DNA of 64,000 bases from Moraxella sp035181385. Lineage in GTDB: Bacteria; Pseudomonadota; Gammaproteobacteria; Pseudomonadales; Moraxellaceae. The stretch spans positions 42,834 through 106,833 of the forward strand of contig NZ_JAXCJK010000004.1 of assembly GCF_035181385.1 (NCBI RefSeq), read 5' to 3'. Below, piece by piece: positions 36,201 through 42,829 of the stretch (positions within the stretch are counted from its first letter, which is position 1; each line of letters begins with the position of its first letter). Position numbers and translations under genes: made by a program. The notes below the pieces were generated by a model, which worked only from the letters and a program-made list of their open reading frames with translations, was not told the origin of the DNA and did not search any database.

Positions 36201-36708
36201 CCTTCCAATCATCTACCTTTAAAACAGGTATCGGGGCTGTTTCGGTAACTAATTTATGCAAGCGAGGGATGTGATAATCATCAATATTAATTTCCCTGCC
36301 ATTTTGACCACTTGGTGGCTTCTCATTTCTATCCACAATAAAATAGTTGAAATTACTTTCTGGGTGTCCGTCTTGCTTAGGAGAGCCAAAGGCTACAGAT
36401 TTATAGTATTTATTATGTTTGACACTGGCAATATACTGCGGATCAATAAGATGAGCAACACCGTTATTAACCGAAATGATTGACCAATCAGGCACAGGCG
36501 TGCCATCAGCAAGCATGAATCCGCGTGAATGACCTTGGTTATCAATCACTTCAATATTACTCGCCCCCAGCACAAACTTTCCTTTATTTTCAGCAAAATC
36601 ACGAAAGTATTGATAATTGATACTGTCGGTAACAACACCAGAATGGGCATCTAAAATAGCAAGGCTAAGAGCACTGGCAAGCAAAGTTTTTTTAAAATGA
36701 TATGACAT
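30202..36708 (-). CDS. S6-family (IgA-protease type) autotransporter with giant coiled-coil stalk
   Basis: Type Va autotransporter of about 2,168 aa. A signal peptide (about 1-24) is followed by an S6 serine protease with visible triad: His98 in ASVKHN, Asp near 144 in DDYHIPRL, and Ser253 in GGDSGSP. A beta-helix passenger follows (to about 900), with the IgA-protease-type pair CYRSDYTGQIYC. From about 916 to 1866 comes an unbroken Ala/Gln/Lys/Glu-rich coiled coil, then the barrel beginning NTALSELSAGAYHLVHINQRINERV and ending NVLAGVNFKF. The start is the ATG at 36708 (MSYHFKK), which parallels the second S6 gene and gives a normal signal peptide; the frame opens earlier, at 36753. There is no clear SD. 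Its substrate is unknown. Confidence 0.93.
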   Translation of the reverse strand: MSYHFKKTLLASALSLAILDAHSGVVTDSINYQYFRDFAENKGKFVLGASNIEVIDNQGHSRGFMLADGTPVPDWSIISVNNGVAHLIDPQYIASVKHNKYYKSVAFGSPKQDGHPESNFNYFIVDRNEKPPSGQNGREINIDDYHIPRLHKLVTETAPIPVLKVDDWKVLQDRRRFPYIMRNGMGVQKVRPIAGGEDKEVAGFYQYLIGGNIMNGIALLGSGELYIGAVDGRTAVNSSAYGPMPTITLGGDSGSPIIAYDADQQQWTAIAVHRAGNKVNGNWTVLHHNDFIEKTMNEDKVHVVNKVRDSRIHWLVNENASTITSTGDKDLRQVVNVYDKAQANPTQTHFRKDLNHGKSVYFSGERATLRLGSDIHQGAGALYFDADMTVIGPSRDDATWVGAGISVADGKKVEWRLHNPAGDRLSKIGKGTLSVSGRGKNLGDVSVGDGKLILAQQADRAGERQAFNQVHITSGRPTVVLGDEHQVIPDNIVFGHRGGRLDLNGNDLTFNRLRTVDEGAKIVNHNPNRPANLTLTVQDNLDTGNNRQIFQGNLGEIKPTVDTPNHALNVRVNASSADKVMILSGDINLDGKLSVENGTVILSGSPVPHAYDHLGKKDVVLEDEWLNHNFTAKSFEVRGNGVLSTSRNVPQMTGDVSAFGDATVNLGAVNGKTDNCYRSDYTGQIYCSSAAIAEKNLVKLNLSGDVHAQDHAHINVNNATILGNLNAQNHAKITLNSDVLAKNVQLNDESQLHLKNPNPLTLAVSGARRSQVVLHENSHWQLPDSGKIGHLDGKTGSQITLNTTTNPSEFKNLTLNGDLSGSIQFNHQTNLAQGEADTLTVHGYATGNHTLTVQNTGAEAKVAELDLVALKHGGQESKDVEFKLKDDFVHAGAWRYTLKNDETNRYYLFNEQKSEEIRVRKDAEAKKAAEDAQKAKQALADAIKAREDAQKALEQALANGGASAKDLEVAQQQTQDARKLAEQAQASKANAERQLAEIRQQLADAQTAQTQADDLRVQAQQSLQEALAAKNALQDQLNAVNGAKTQAENEKLQAQAALRQAINDKAQADIDKTQAIQSLQQALTAQVEAERQKVKAQEDLQELQAQKTNLEQQLANVQGKKNTNDEELTALRHQLASFNQQLSEKEKALIEAQAAQLMAKQAQDHAEHLQNQAQKRFEQANQVLVLANQQKDEALNKAIRAEQAKNQIEQQLNQTQAQLTQANADKKDAEHKWHDAKLALKNAQDIQQDLSQAKQDAQNAQRVAEQALKLAEEEAKKQASLAKKAQEALSQSQINLAKLQSDLTQSQKELNQTQLVLSQAQSDKSALQNQLDAANAENMKAQSELAQAILAKKTAQEALQLAQKNDSADVAKLTQDLTNANAQVAQKTDELQNVVDAQTALKNTLADKERELGDLTQMLTKANQAKEKAQNQLVAKQQELASIQAKLIQSQADKQTADLARQKAEKDKQQVQENLVKSQSDFIRLKSDKTKLEEDLANAVSSKNQAEKVLKVAQDGLVEAQAEKKALEGALKLAQSQGLADVTKLQNDLLQVQAQVTKQEQALTKANQAKEKAQNQLVAKQQELASIQAKLIQSQADKQTADLARQKAERDKQQAQEQVKQVTQLFAQNTKLAQQQAEDAKKVAQLAKEQAKNALADVKSLSAKLQASTAANEQTIAQLKVHLAQAQQKLDSQNQVLVDAQQSLMAMNRQLANIELQNEQLQKQLSQEQQLREQAQMARNEAIEIQRQAEIAKADVIVALNQSQQKQAEAQQRLADVERLADEKSKLIVALEQERDRLIQKLAQTLVDLKAQKASLIQSQSQTRLVLTQAEESKKQSEAQQAEKVSLAKDLAAQKARQDAQAAQNVKQSDVISQYANTALSELSAGAYHLVHINQRINERVQHLDSKHSGVWIQADTQKTHHFSDQYRGYEQKSQLTQIGLDHALPLSMGDLILGASLSHLHYVADYADDFKGKGQLVTGTAYGKWQHHDGLALMGDVSIGQAKSETKHHQTQMPDINKNMSSVGLGVAKTFNNDLLDVKVHTGVHYHQLGSANYQIRVNDGTEVSVKQDKIGMMSYQAGVNIGKAIQMTHGLTVRPSVGVSYRHTNSDAKIHINNQALTQKFANEVVGQVGVVLGKENVEIKLQADYAKNNESGTRANVLAGVNFKF
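31866..32022 (-). repeat. 157-bp direct repeat, copy 1 (within the coiled coil)
   Basis: Near-identical to 32298-32454 at an offset of 432 bp (144 codons); one base difference was seen. It encodes a segment starting LTKANQAKEKAQNQLVAKQ. The offset is a multiple of three, so recombination between copies would remove or add 144 codons in frame. Confidence 0.85.
32298..32454 (-). repeat. 157-bp direct repeat, copy 2 (within the coiled coil)
   Basis: Partner of 31866-32022. The flanking sequence diverges sharply on both sides, pointing to a segmental duplication inside the stalk rather than general compositional similarity. Confidence 0.85.
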
Positions 36709-36721
36709 GATAATAAGTATT

Positions 36722-36769
36722 ACTGATAAAAAAATAGTCCAATATTGTATCACATCTTGCTTTATCAGT
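36722..36769 (-). promoter_or_regulatory. Promoter of the large S6 autotransporter gene with flanking inverted repeat
   Basis: On the minus strand an extended -10 TGATACAAT (36744-36752) lies about 36 bp upstream of the start codon. It is bracketed by the perfect inverted repeat ACTGATAAA / TTTATCAGT (36761-36769 and 36722-36730, 30 bp apart). This arrangement would suit a repressor or looping site, or a hairpin around the transcription start. Confidence 0.5.
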
Positions 36770-36879
36770 TTTTATGTTTTTTGTATCTGATGATTATAAT
36801 ACTGTAATACGGTTATTTTACAATCACACTGACCATCAAGCTGAGATACACATACCGATACCGCCATCAACCAGATTGA

Positions 36880-37473
36880 CTAACCGTCTACAACCTCTCC
36901 ATAAACCCCCAAACTCATCTTAAAATCTGCCAACTGCTCACTCTCCATCTGTACGCTGATGATGACCGCCTGTCCATAATCTACGCCAATAATCTTACCA
37001 GCAACCTGCCCCACCAAATAGCGAATTTGTGCTTCATGGGCAAAATCTGTCACGACTTTGACCTTTGATTTGGCAATAAATGGCATCAACACCATATTAT
37101 CTACCACCATCTGAGTAGCGGTGGCATAGGCTCGTGTCAATCCGCCTGCACCAAGTTTAATGCCACCAAAGTAACGCACCACCACGACAAGCACATTACC
37201 AATGCTCTTGTGTTGCAAAACATTGAGAATGGGTCTACCTGCCGTGCCATTTGGCTCACCATCATCATCAAAGCCTGCCGAGGTGGTGTTGTTTGGATCG
37301 CCAATGATGTAGGCGGTGCAATGATGCCGTGCATCAGGATATGCAGATTTTAGTTGTTCCACATGAAACATTACTTGATCTTTACTGTCAATTGGATAAG
37401 CAAAAGCAAGAAATTGTGATTTTTTAATTTCATAAACAGCTTGGCAAGGGATAGATGGCGTATGGTAGGTCAT
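36880..37473 (-). CDS. yigZ: YigZ/IMPACT-family protein
   Basis: Protein of 197 aa of the UPF0029/IMPACT family, found in most bacteria and of unclear biochemical role (linked to translation control in eukaryotes). Signature segments: DARHHCTAYIIGDPN, DDDGEPNGTAGRPILNVLQ (about residues 69-87) and VVVVRYFGGIKLGAGGLTRAYA (about 95-116). The C-terminal ferredoxin-like domain is present. It is divergent from rsuA. Confidence 0.93.
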   Translation of the reverse strand: MTYHTPSIPCQAVYEIKKSQFLAFAYPIDSKDQVMFHVEQLKSAYPDARHHCTAYIIGDPNNTTSAGFDDDGEPNGTAGRPILNVLQHKSIGNVLVVVVRYFGGIKLGAGGLTRAYATATQMVVDNMVLMPFIAKSKVKVVTDFAHEAQIRYLVGQVAGKIIGVDYGQAVIISVQMESEQLADFKMSLGVYGEVVDG

Positions 37474-37476
37474 GTT

Positions 37477-37505
37477 TTGGTTTTATTGAATAAATGTGAT
37501 AAACT
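37477..37505 (+). promoter_or_regulatory. Probable promoter of rsuA
   Basis: TTGGTT, 17-bp spacer, TAAACT, ending 35 bp before the rsuA start codon. Confidence 0.45.
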
Positions 37506-37540
37506 AGGCGGTATTGTAACTTATTTTAAGCAAAAAAATC

Positions 37541-38242
37541 ATGCGATTAGACAAATTCATCAGCAAGGCTACCGAATTATCCCGCAGCGAATGCAAAAAA
37601 ATCCTTCACCGTGGCGAAATCGCCGTCAATGGCGAAATCATCAAAGATGGCAGTCACCACATTAATAGCGATGATGATGTCATGTGGGCGGGCGAAACAC
37701 TGAGTGTTGCAGAAGGCAATCGCTACATTTTACTGTATAAGCCAGATGGCTTTGAATGCACACTTAAAGCCAAAGAGCACCCCATCGTTACCGATCTTAT
37801 TGCCGTTCCCGAAGTATCAAGCTTACGCATGGCAGGGCGACTTGATGTTGATACCACAGGGGCGTTATTACTTTCTGATGATGGTACATGGTTGCACCGT
37901 GTAACCAGCCCAAAACGCCACCAACCCAAATGCTATGAGCTGACTCTTGCCGACCCCATGAATGCAGATGAACAAGCACACGCCATCAAGCAAGTCGCAA
38001 ACGGTATTTTGTTAGAAGGTGAAACCGAAAAAACCCACCCCGCCAAGCTGTCTTTCATAGATGAAACACACGCCACACTGATTTTGACCGAAGGTAAATA
38101 CCACCAAGTCAAACGCATGATGGCGTATTTTGGCAATAAAGTCATAAAATTGCACCGTAGCAGCATTGGCACGATTACTCTTGATGGCTTAGAAATGGGC
38201 GAATGTCGCTTTTTGACAGCAGATGAAATTGAGCAGTTTTAA
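37541..38242 (+). CDS. rsuA: 16S rRNA pseudouridine(516) synthase RsuA
   Basis: Pseudouridine synthase (233 aa) of the RsuA/RluB/E/F group, acting on 16S rRNA U516. An N-terminal S4 RNA-binding domain (about 1-60: MRLDKFISKATELSRSECKKIL) is followed by the catalytic domain with GRLDVDTTGALLLSDDG (about 99-115; catalytic aspartate in RLD) and EGKYHQVKRMMAYFGNKV. The short length and sequence favour RsuA over RluB/RluF. Confidence 0.92.
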   Translation: MRLDKFISKATELSRSECKKILHRGEIAVNGEIIKDGSHHINSDDDVMWAGETLSVAEGNRYILLYKPDGFECTLKAKEHPIVTDLIAVPEVSSLRMAGRLDVDTTGALLLSDDGTWLHRVTSPKRHQPKCYELTLADPMNADEQAHAIKQVANGILLEGETEKTHPAKLSFIDETHATLILTEGKYHQVKRMMAYFGNKVIKLHRSSIGTITLDGLEMGECRFLTADEIEQF

Positions 38243-38266
38243 CAAATTACCTTAACAAATTACCTT
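38241..38266. repeat. 13-bp perfect tandem duplication after rsuA
   Basis: AACAAATTACCTT occurs twice in succession, beginning within the rsuA stop codon. The first copy overlaps the last two bases of the TAA. Confidence 0.9.
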
Positions 38267-38351
38267 AAAAATGCTGAGCAAAAAGATGGCTTTCATCCAC
38301 CAAGCTAACCCCTTTGTTTAAAAAAAATTTAAAAAAAGGAAAATTACAACC

Positions 38352-39341
38352 ATGAAAAAAATCATCAAGCCCCTTATTTTAGGTTTGGCTCTCACTACTG
38401 GTACAGCAATTGCTGCAGATAATAACACCACAGATAATCATGTGATTCGCACCACATTGACAAACGCAGGACTCACCGTCCCCATTCAAAGCATCGTGGC
38501 AAGCCCCATCAGTTCGCTCACCCTGCTTACTTTGGGCAATGGCCAAGAACCACTACTTATCACAGATGATTTGCAGTACATCATTCAAGGCAATATTGAG
38601 CCAAACCCAAGCAAAATACTTGATATAAGCAAACAAATCAGCACAGCAGCGGCAGGCACGCCCATCAGCAATGCCCACAAAACTGCTTTGCTTTCCAATA
38701 TGACGGCTCTTAAAAATATTGACGACGATGCTGCTTTTTATCACACCAATATCAAAGATGTGCTATGGGGCGTATCGGCAAGTGGCACACCGTTTTTAGT
38801 GAGTGCTGATGGGCAGTATTTCATCAACGGAGAGATTTCTGTCATCAAAGAGGGACGGTTTGCAGGGCTAGACAATGACTTTGAGACCGCCAAAAATCGC
38901 CATGTATTCTCAAAGCTTGATGAAGACACGCTCACCATCTATCCTGCCAAAGGCCAACAAAGAGCGGTTGTGTACATTGCCACCGACATCAACTGCCCAT
39001 ATTGCAGAATGTTTCATCATAAAATCCATGAATTTAACACAAAAGGTATCACCGTAAAAGCCATTGGCTACCCTGTTTATGATGAATCACATACTCCCAT
39101 GCGTCAGATTTGGTGCGAAACCAACAACACCAAGCGTGCCGCTTTGTTATCTGCTGCCATGAAAGGCATTCATGGCATAAGCAACGCCTGCCAAAATGAT
39201 AAAAACCCCATCAAACACAATCAAATCATGGCACATTCATTGGCAATCATTGCTACGCCTGCCATTTTTAATGAACATGGCGATTTATTTCAGGGCGACT
39301 TTACCACAGATGAATTCTTAGAATTTTTAAATATTAAATAA
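38352..39341 (+). CDS. dsbC: DsbC-type disulfide isomerase with duplicated N-terminal domain
   Basis: Periplasmic thiol-disulfide isomerase (329 aa; signal peptide about 1-21, ending AIAA). The thioredoxin-fold catalytic domain (about 200-329) carries the active site TDINCPYCRMFHH (Cys215/Cys218) and the cis-proline segment IATPAIF. Upstream are two DsbC_N-like segments instead of one: LLITDDLQYIIQGNI (about 68-82) and FLVSADGQYFINGEI (about 148-162). This explains a length about 90 residues above ordinary DsbC. The ATG is preceded by AAAGGAAAATTACAACC. It lies upstream of dnaJ in the same direction. Confidence 0.85.
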   Translation: MKKIIKPLILGLALTTGTAIAADNNTTDNHVIRTTLTNAGLTVPIQSIVASPISSLTLLTLGNGQEPLLITDDLQYIIQGNIEPNPSKILDISKQISTAAAGTPISNAHKTALLSNMTALKNIDDDAAFYHTNIKDVLWGVSASGTPFLVSADGQYFINGEISVIKEGRFAGLDNDFETAKNRHVFSKLDEDTLTIYPAKGQQRAVVYIATDINCPYCRMFHHKIHEFNTKGITVKAIGYPVYDESHTPMRQIWCETNNTKRAALLSAAMKGIHGISNACQNDKNPIKHNQIMAHSLAIIATPAIFNEHGDLFQGDFTTDEFLEFLNIK

Positions 39342-39487
39342 AATAAGCAACCTAAATAAATACCACCAACCTTTATCAAGCCTTTAAGCGAAGACTTGTG
39401 CGAGATTTTATCATGACCGACAGAGCGTTTTTATGAATTTTTATCTCAATTTTTAAGGAAAATATGTAAAATTTTACACATGCCTAC

Positions 39488-39515
39488 CTTGATAAATGAG
39501 GCAAAATCACCATAA
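39488..39515 (+). promoter_or_regulatory. Possible heat-shock (sigma-32-like) promoter of dnaJ
   Basis: CTTGATA, 13-bp spacer, CACCATAA resembles the sigma-32 consensus CTTGAAA / CCCCATNT. It lies 34 bp before the dnaJ start. Heat-shock control is expected for dnaJ, but the match is imperfect. Confidence 0.35.
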
Positions 39516-39548
39516 AAAACAAAACTATTTTGGCACTACGGAATTAAC

Positions 39549-40712
39549 ATGAGCAGAGATTTTTATACCATTTTGGGCGTAGATAAGTCGGCTGATGAAA
39601 AAGAAATCAAAAAAGCCTATCGTCGCCTAGCGATGAAATACCACCCAGATAAAAACCCAGATGATCCAACCGCCGAAGAGAAATTCAAAGAGGCGACAAT
39701 GGCGTACGAGGTGCTGTCAGATGCACAAAAACGCGCCAGCTACGACCGCATGGGACACGCCGCCTTTGAGCAAGGCATGAATAATGGCGGTTTTGGTGGT
39801 GCTGGTGGTTTTAATGGCGATTTTGGTGATATTTTTGGTGATATTTTTGGACAGGCGTTCGGTGGAGGCGGAGGTGGCTTTGGCGATTTCTTTGGCGGTG
39901 GTCGTTCATCTCGTACGCGTGCCAGTAAGGGCAATGACCTACTTTATCGTCTCAGTCTAAGCCTAGAAGAGGCAGTTAAAGGCTGCAAAAAAGAAATACA
40001 GTTCAGTTCATCTGTCAGTTGTGGCACTTGTCGTGGCAATGGGGCAAAATCAGACGCAGACATCACCACCTGCCACAGCTGTGGGGGGCACGGTCAAGTG
40101 CGTATGCAACAAGGCTTTTTTGTCATGCAACAGACCTGTCCAGACTGCCACGGCACAGGCAAGACCATCAAAAATGCCTGCCCAGACTGTCATGGCGAGG
40201 GCAAGCAACAAAAATCACAAACTCTGGAAGTTTCTATCCCAGCAGGTGTTGATGATGGTGACCGTGTACGCCTAGCAGGCAAAGGAGAGGCAGGCGATGC
40301 TGGTATGCCAAATGGCGATTTGTATGTTGAAATTCATGTCAAATCACACGAAATTTTTACCCGTCATGGTGCAGACTTGCACATAGATGTTCCCATAGAC
40401 ATTGCCACCGCTGCCTTAGGAGATGAGGTTGAGGTCCCGACCTTGGACGGCCGTTTAAAAATTAAAGTCGTTGAGGGCACACAATCTGGCAAACTGCTAC
40501 GCATACGCGGAAAAGGCGTCACGACTGTGCGTGGTGGTATGCAAGGTGATTTGATTTGCCGAATCATTGTTGAAACACCAACCAACTTATCACATGAACA
40601 AAAAGAACTGCTTCGTCAATTCCAATCCACACTTGGCAAAGAAAATGCAGCAGGCAAAAAGAAAGGTTTTTTTGATAAAATCAAAGACGAGGTAAAAGAC
40701 ATTTTTGATTAA
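39549..40712 (+). CDS. dnaJ: Chaperone DnaJ
   Basis: Type I Hsp40 co-chaperone of DnaK (387 aa). J domain (about 1-70) with the HPD motif in KYHPDKNPDD; a Gly/Phe-rich linker (about 75-125); a zinc-binding domain with four CxxCxGxG motifs (CGTCRGNG, CHSCGGHG, CPDCHGTG, CPDCHGEG); and the C-terminal substrate-binding domains. dnaK is not adjacent; the gene is followed by dapB, as in Acinetobacter. A terminator follows. Confidence 0.97.
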   Translation: MSRDFYTILGVDKSADEKEIKKAYRRLAMKYHPDKNPDDPTAEEKFKEATMAYEVLSDAQKRASYDRMGHAAFEQGMNNGGFGGAGGFNGDFGDIFGDIFGQAFGGGGGGFGDFFGGGRSSRTRASKGNDLLYRLSLSLEEAVKGCKKEIQFSSSVSCGTCRGNGAKSDADITTCHSCGGHGQVRMQQGFFVMQQTCPDCHGTGKTIKNACPDCHGEGKQQKSQTLEVSIPAGVDDGDRVRLAGKGEAGDAGMPNGDLYVEIHVKSHEIFTRHGADLHIDVPIDIATAALGDEVEVPTLDGRLKIKVVEGTQSGKLLRIRGKGVTTVRGGMQGDLICRIIVETPTNLSHEQKELLRQFQSTLGKENAAGKKKGFFDKIKDEVKDIFD

Positions 40713-40727
40713 TCATTTGGCATTGTC

Positions 40728-40760
40728 AAAAACACGGTAAAAAATTACCGTGTTTTTATT
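40728..40760 (+). terminator. Terminator after dnaJ
   Basis: A 13-bp stem AAAAACACGGTAA / TTACCGTGTTTTT with an AAAA loop. It lies 15 bp after the dnaJ stop and is T-rich at its end. Confidence 0.9.
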
Positions 40761-40765
40761 TTGTA

Positions 40766-40794
40766 TTTTCATTTAAGGCTGTTTTGGGTATAAT
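40766..40794 (+). promoter_or_regulatory. Promoter of dapB
   Basis: TTTTCA, 17-bp spacer, TATAAT (40789-40794), directly behind the dnaJ terminator and 36 bp before the dapB start. Confidence 0.6.
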
Positions 40795-40830
40795 CCAATG
40801 CACCACTCACCAACTTTAAAGGACATCATC

Positions 40831-41643
40831 ATGAGCAACATCAACATCGGCATCATGGGTGCATCAGGTCGCATGGGGCGAATGCTACTACAAGCAGTAC
40901 TAGACAACCCAAACGCCAACTTAAAGGCAGGCTTTGTGCCAAATTTTTCAAGTTTGATTGGTGCTGATGCAGGTGAATTCATCGGCATGCCCAAAGTGGG
41001 CGTACCATTGTCCACTTTCACACAAGTTGAGCACTTAGAAGGATTGAATGTATTGATTGATTTTAGCCTACCCAATGCAGTTGATGCAACCATTGATGCT
41101 TGTGTGTCAGCAGGTGTTCCGATGGTTATGGGGGTAACAGGTTTGTCTGATGAGCAAGAAATTAAATTAAAAAAAGCCAGCCAAAGCATTCCTATTGTCT
41201 ATGCTGGCAACTATTCAACAGGCGTCAATTTATCGCTCAATCTGTTGGCCACCACCGCCAAAGTGCTAGGACTAGATGCTGATGTTGAAATCATCGAACA
41301 TCACCACAAACACAAATTAGATGCACCATCTGGTACGGCATTGATGATGGCAAAGTCAGTTGCTGACGCTCGTGGTCAAAGCCTAAAAACCGCCCTAGTT
41401 CATGGTCGTCAAGGCACATTAAAACGCACGCCAGGTGAGATCGGCATGCACGCCATTCGTGGTGGCGAAATCGTCGGCGAGCATACGGTTGAATTCATCA
41501 TGAATGGTGAGATCATCGAAATTACCCACAAAGCCATGAGTCGTATGACCTTTGCCATGGGTGCGGTGCGTGCTGCCAGCTGGGCGAGCGGTCAGTCTGC
41601 AGGTTTGTATGACATGCAAGATGTGCTTGGTTTAAAGGCATAA
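40831..41643 (+). CDS. dapB: 4-hydroxy-tetrahydrodipicolinate reductase
   Basis: NAD(P)H-dependent enzyme (270 aa) of the diaminopimelate/lysine pathway, supplying meso-DAP for peptidoglycan. The Rossmann motif GIMGASGRMGRML (about 7-19) and the catalytic segment EIIEHHHKHKLDAPSGTALMM, with paired histidine/lysine, are complete. The ATG at 40831 has AAGGA seven bases upstream; an earlier in-frame ATG at 40798 overlaps the promoter and is rejected. Confidence 0.96.
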   Translation: MSNINIGIMGASGRMGRMLLQAVLDNPNANLKAGFVPNFSSLIGADAGEFIGMPKVGVPLSTFTQVEHLEGLNVLIDFSLPNAVDATIDACVSAGVPMVMGVTGLSDEQEIKLKKASQSIPIVYAGNYSTGVNLSLNLLATTAKVLGLDADVEIIEHHHKHKLDAPSGTALMMAKSVADARGQSLKTALVHGRQGTLKRTPGEIGMHAIRGGEIVGEHTVEFIMNGEIIEITHKAMSRMTFAMGAVRAASWASGQSAGLYDMQDVLGLKA

Positions 41644-41760
41644 TTTGTAAAAACCACAAACCAAGAGCCTTTAAATATCATGCAATTTGCATAAACAAAA
41701 AATGAGCCAACAATAAAAAAATTAAAAACACAATGAGCTACCAAAATTGGGGCGATTAAA

Positions 41761-41802
41761 AAGCCTCAAAAATTAGGTCCATTTTCCTAATTTTTGAGGC
41801 TT
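41761..41802. terminator. Bidirectional terminator between dapB and the NfeD-like gene
   Basis: A perfect 17-bp inverted repeat (41761-41777 and 41786-41802) with an 8-base loop. It sits between two convergent genes. Confidence 0.88.
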
Positions 41803-41812
41803 TTCATGGCAT

Positions 41813-42259
41813 TTAGACCACCCTTTCAACAAACAGCTCATTACCCACAACACGCTTTATCATCGCACGCTCTCCTACTAAGATGGGCACATCATCATGG
41901 GTACGGCACACCCATTCACTTGCCCCAAGCAATGGTACATTAAAGCGAATTTTACCACCCTTACTATCAGTATGTTCAACAATCATGCCCATCTCACCAA
42001 TGATGCCAGCACCACCCAAGCCAGCCTTAGTGCGGGTTTGAATCTTTGGCTGAATGAACCTAAACCAAAGTACGCACAGCACAATCGACAACAAAAGCCA
42101 AATGATAACAGCGATACTCCAACCCATCGGTATTAGCCAAAATACCAATGCCACGATCAGTGCCGCCACACCAAACCAAATCAGAAAAAATGATGGTAAA
42201 AACATCTCAAGCGTGACTAACGCCACCCCAAAAACCAGCCAATGCCATGCCTGAATCAT
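41813..42259 (-). CDS. NfeD-family membrane protein
   Basis: Protein of 148 aa with three or four N-terminal membrane helices (FGVALVTLEMFLPSFFLIWFG; LIPMGWSIAVIIWLLLSIV) and a C-terminal OB-fold-like domain (GEMGMIVEHTDSKGGKIRFN...ERAMIKRVVGNELFVER). This is the short NfeD type, which normally works with a stomatin/QmcA (SPFH) protein in membrane quality control. No SPFH gene lies next to it here. Confidence 0.85.
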   Translation of the reverse strand: MIQAWHWLVFGVALVTLEMFLPSFFLIWFGVAALIVALVFWLIPMGWSIAVIIWLLLSIVLCVLWFRFIQPKIQTRTKAGLGGAGIIGEMGMIVEHTDSKGGKIRFNVPLLGASEWVCRTHDDVPILVGERAMIKRVVGNELFVERVV

Positions 42260-42707
42260 CTTTTAGCCCTCTTATAGCCATTTGTCTCTTTATTTTGATC
42301 TTATTCTGTGCAGTATACAGCCAAACAGTGTATAAAGCCATAGTAAAATCTGCCAGACCATTGATTTGGCCCTCATCAATCCATAATGTCATATTACAGC
42401 ATCACAATGCCATCACCTAAGTGCTCAGTTGGCAAGCTTACCACAAAGTAATTTGCTAATGGCAGTGGTGACTTTAAGATCCGCGTCCAATCGTTTCAAT
42501 CAAGTCAAGCCAGACTACGATCATCAGGATTCACCTCACCAATCAGATGTGAGGTCATTTACATAAAATTACAAATATCACCCATCATTCATGCTATGCA
42601 ACATCAAAAGCCATACGCCATACCAGTAAATACACAAAGCCAAAAAAGCAATCAGCATTTAAAAAAATGTTTGAATACTTATGTGTCAGATTTTTTGCTA
42701 GTTTTTA
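42260..42707. other. Intergenic region upstream of the fHbp-like gene
   Basis: About 450 bp without a recognisable gene. It holds a 7-bp inverted repeat ACCTCAC / GTGAGGT (42533-42555) and no other clear structure. The fHbp-like promoter begins directly after it. Confidence 0.4.
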
Positions 42708-42736
42708 TTGTATATTTGCTTTAAATTTGCTATGAT
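42708..42736 (+). promoter_or_regulatory. Promoter of the fHbp-like lipoprotein gene
   Basis: TTGTAT, 17-bp spacer, TATGAT. The predicted transcription start near 42743 leaves a leader of about 87 bases before the SD GGAG. Confidence 0.6.
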
Positions 42737-42829
42737 AACAATAAGTTTAATTCTGGCACAATAATGTAATATATAGTGTCATTCACTGATGCCATTTGGC
42801 ATACCTTTATACCCATCTTGGAGATTATT

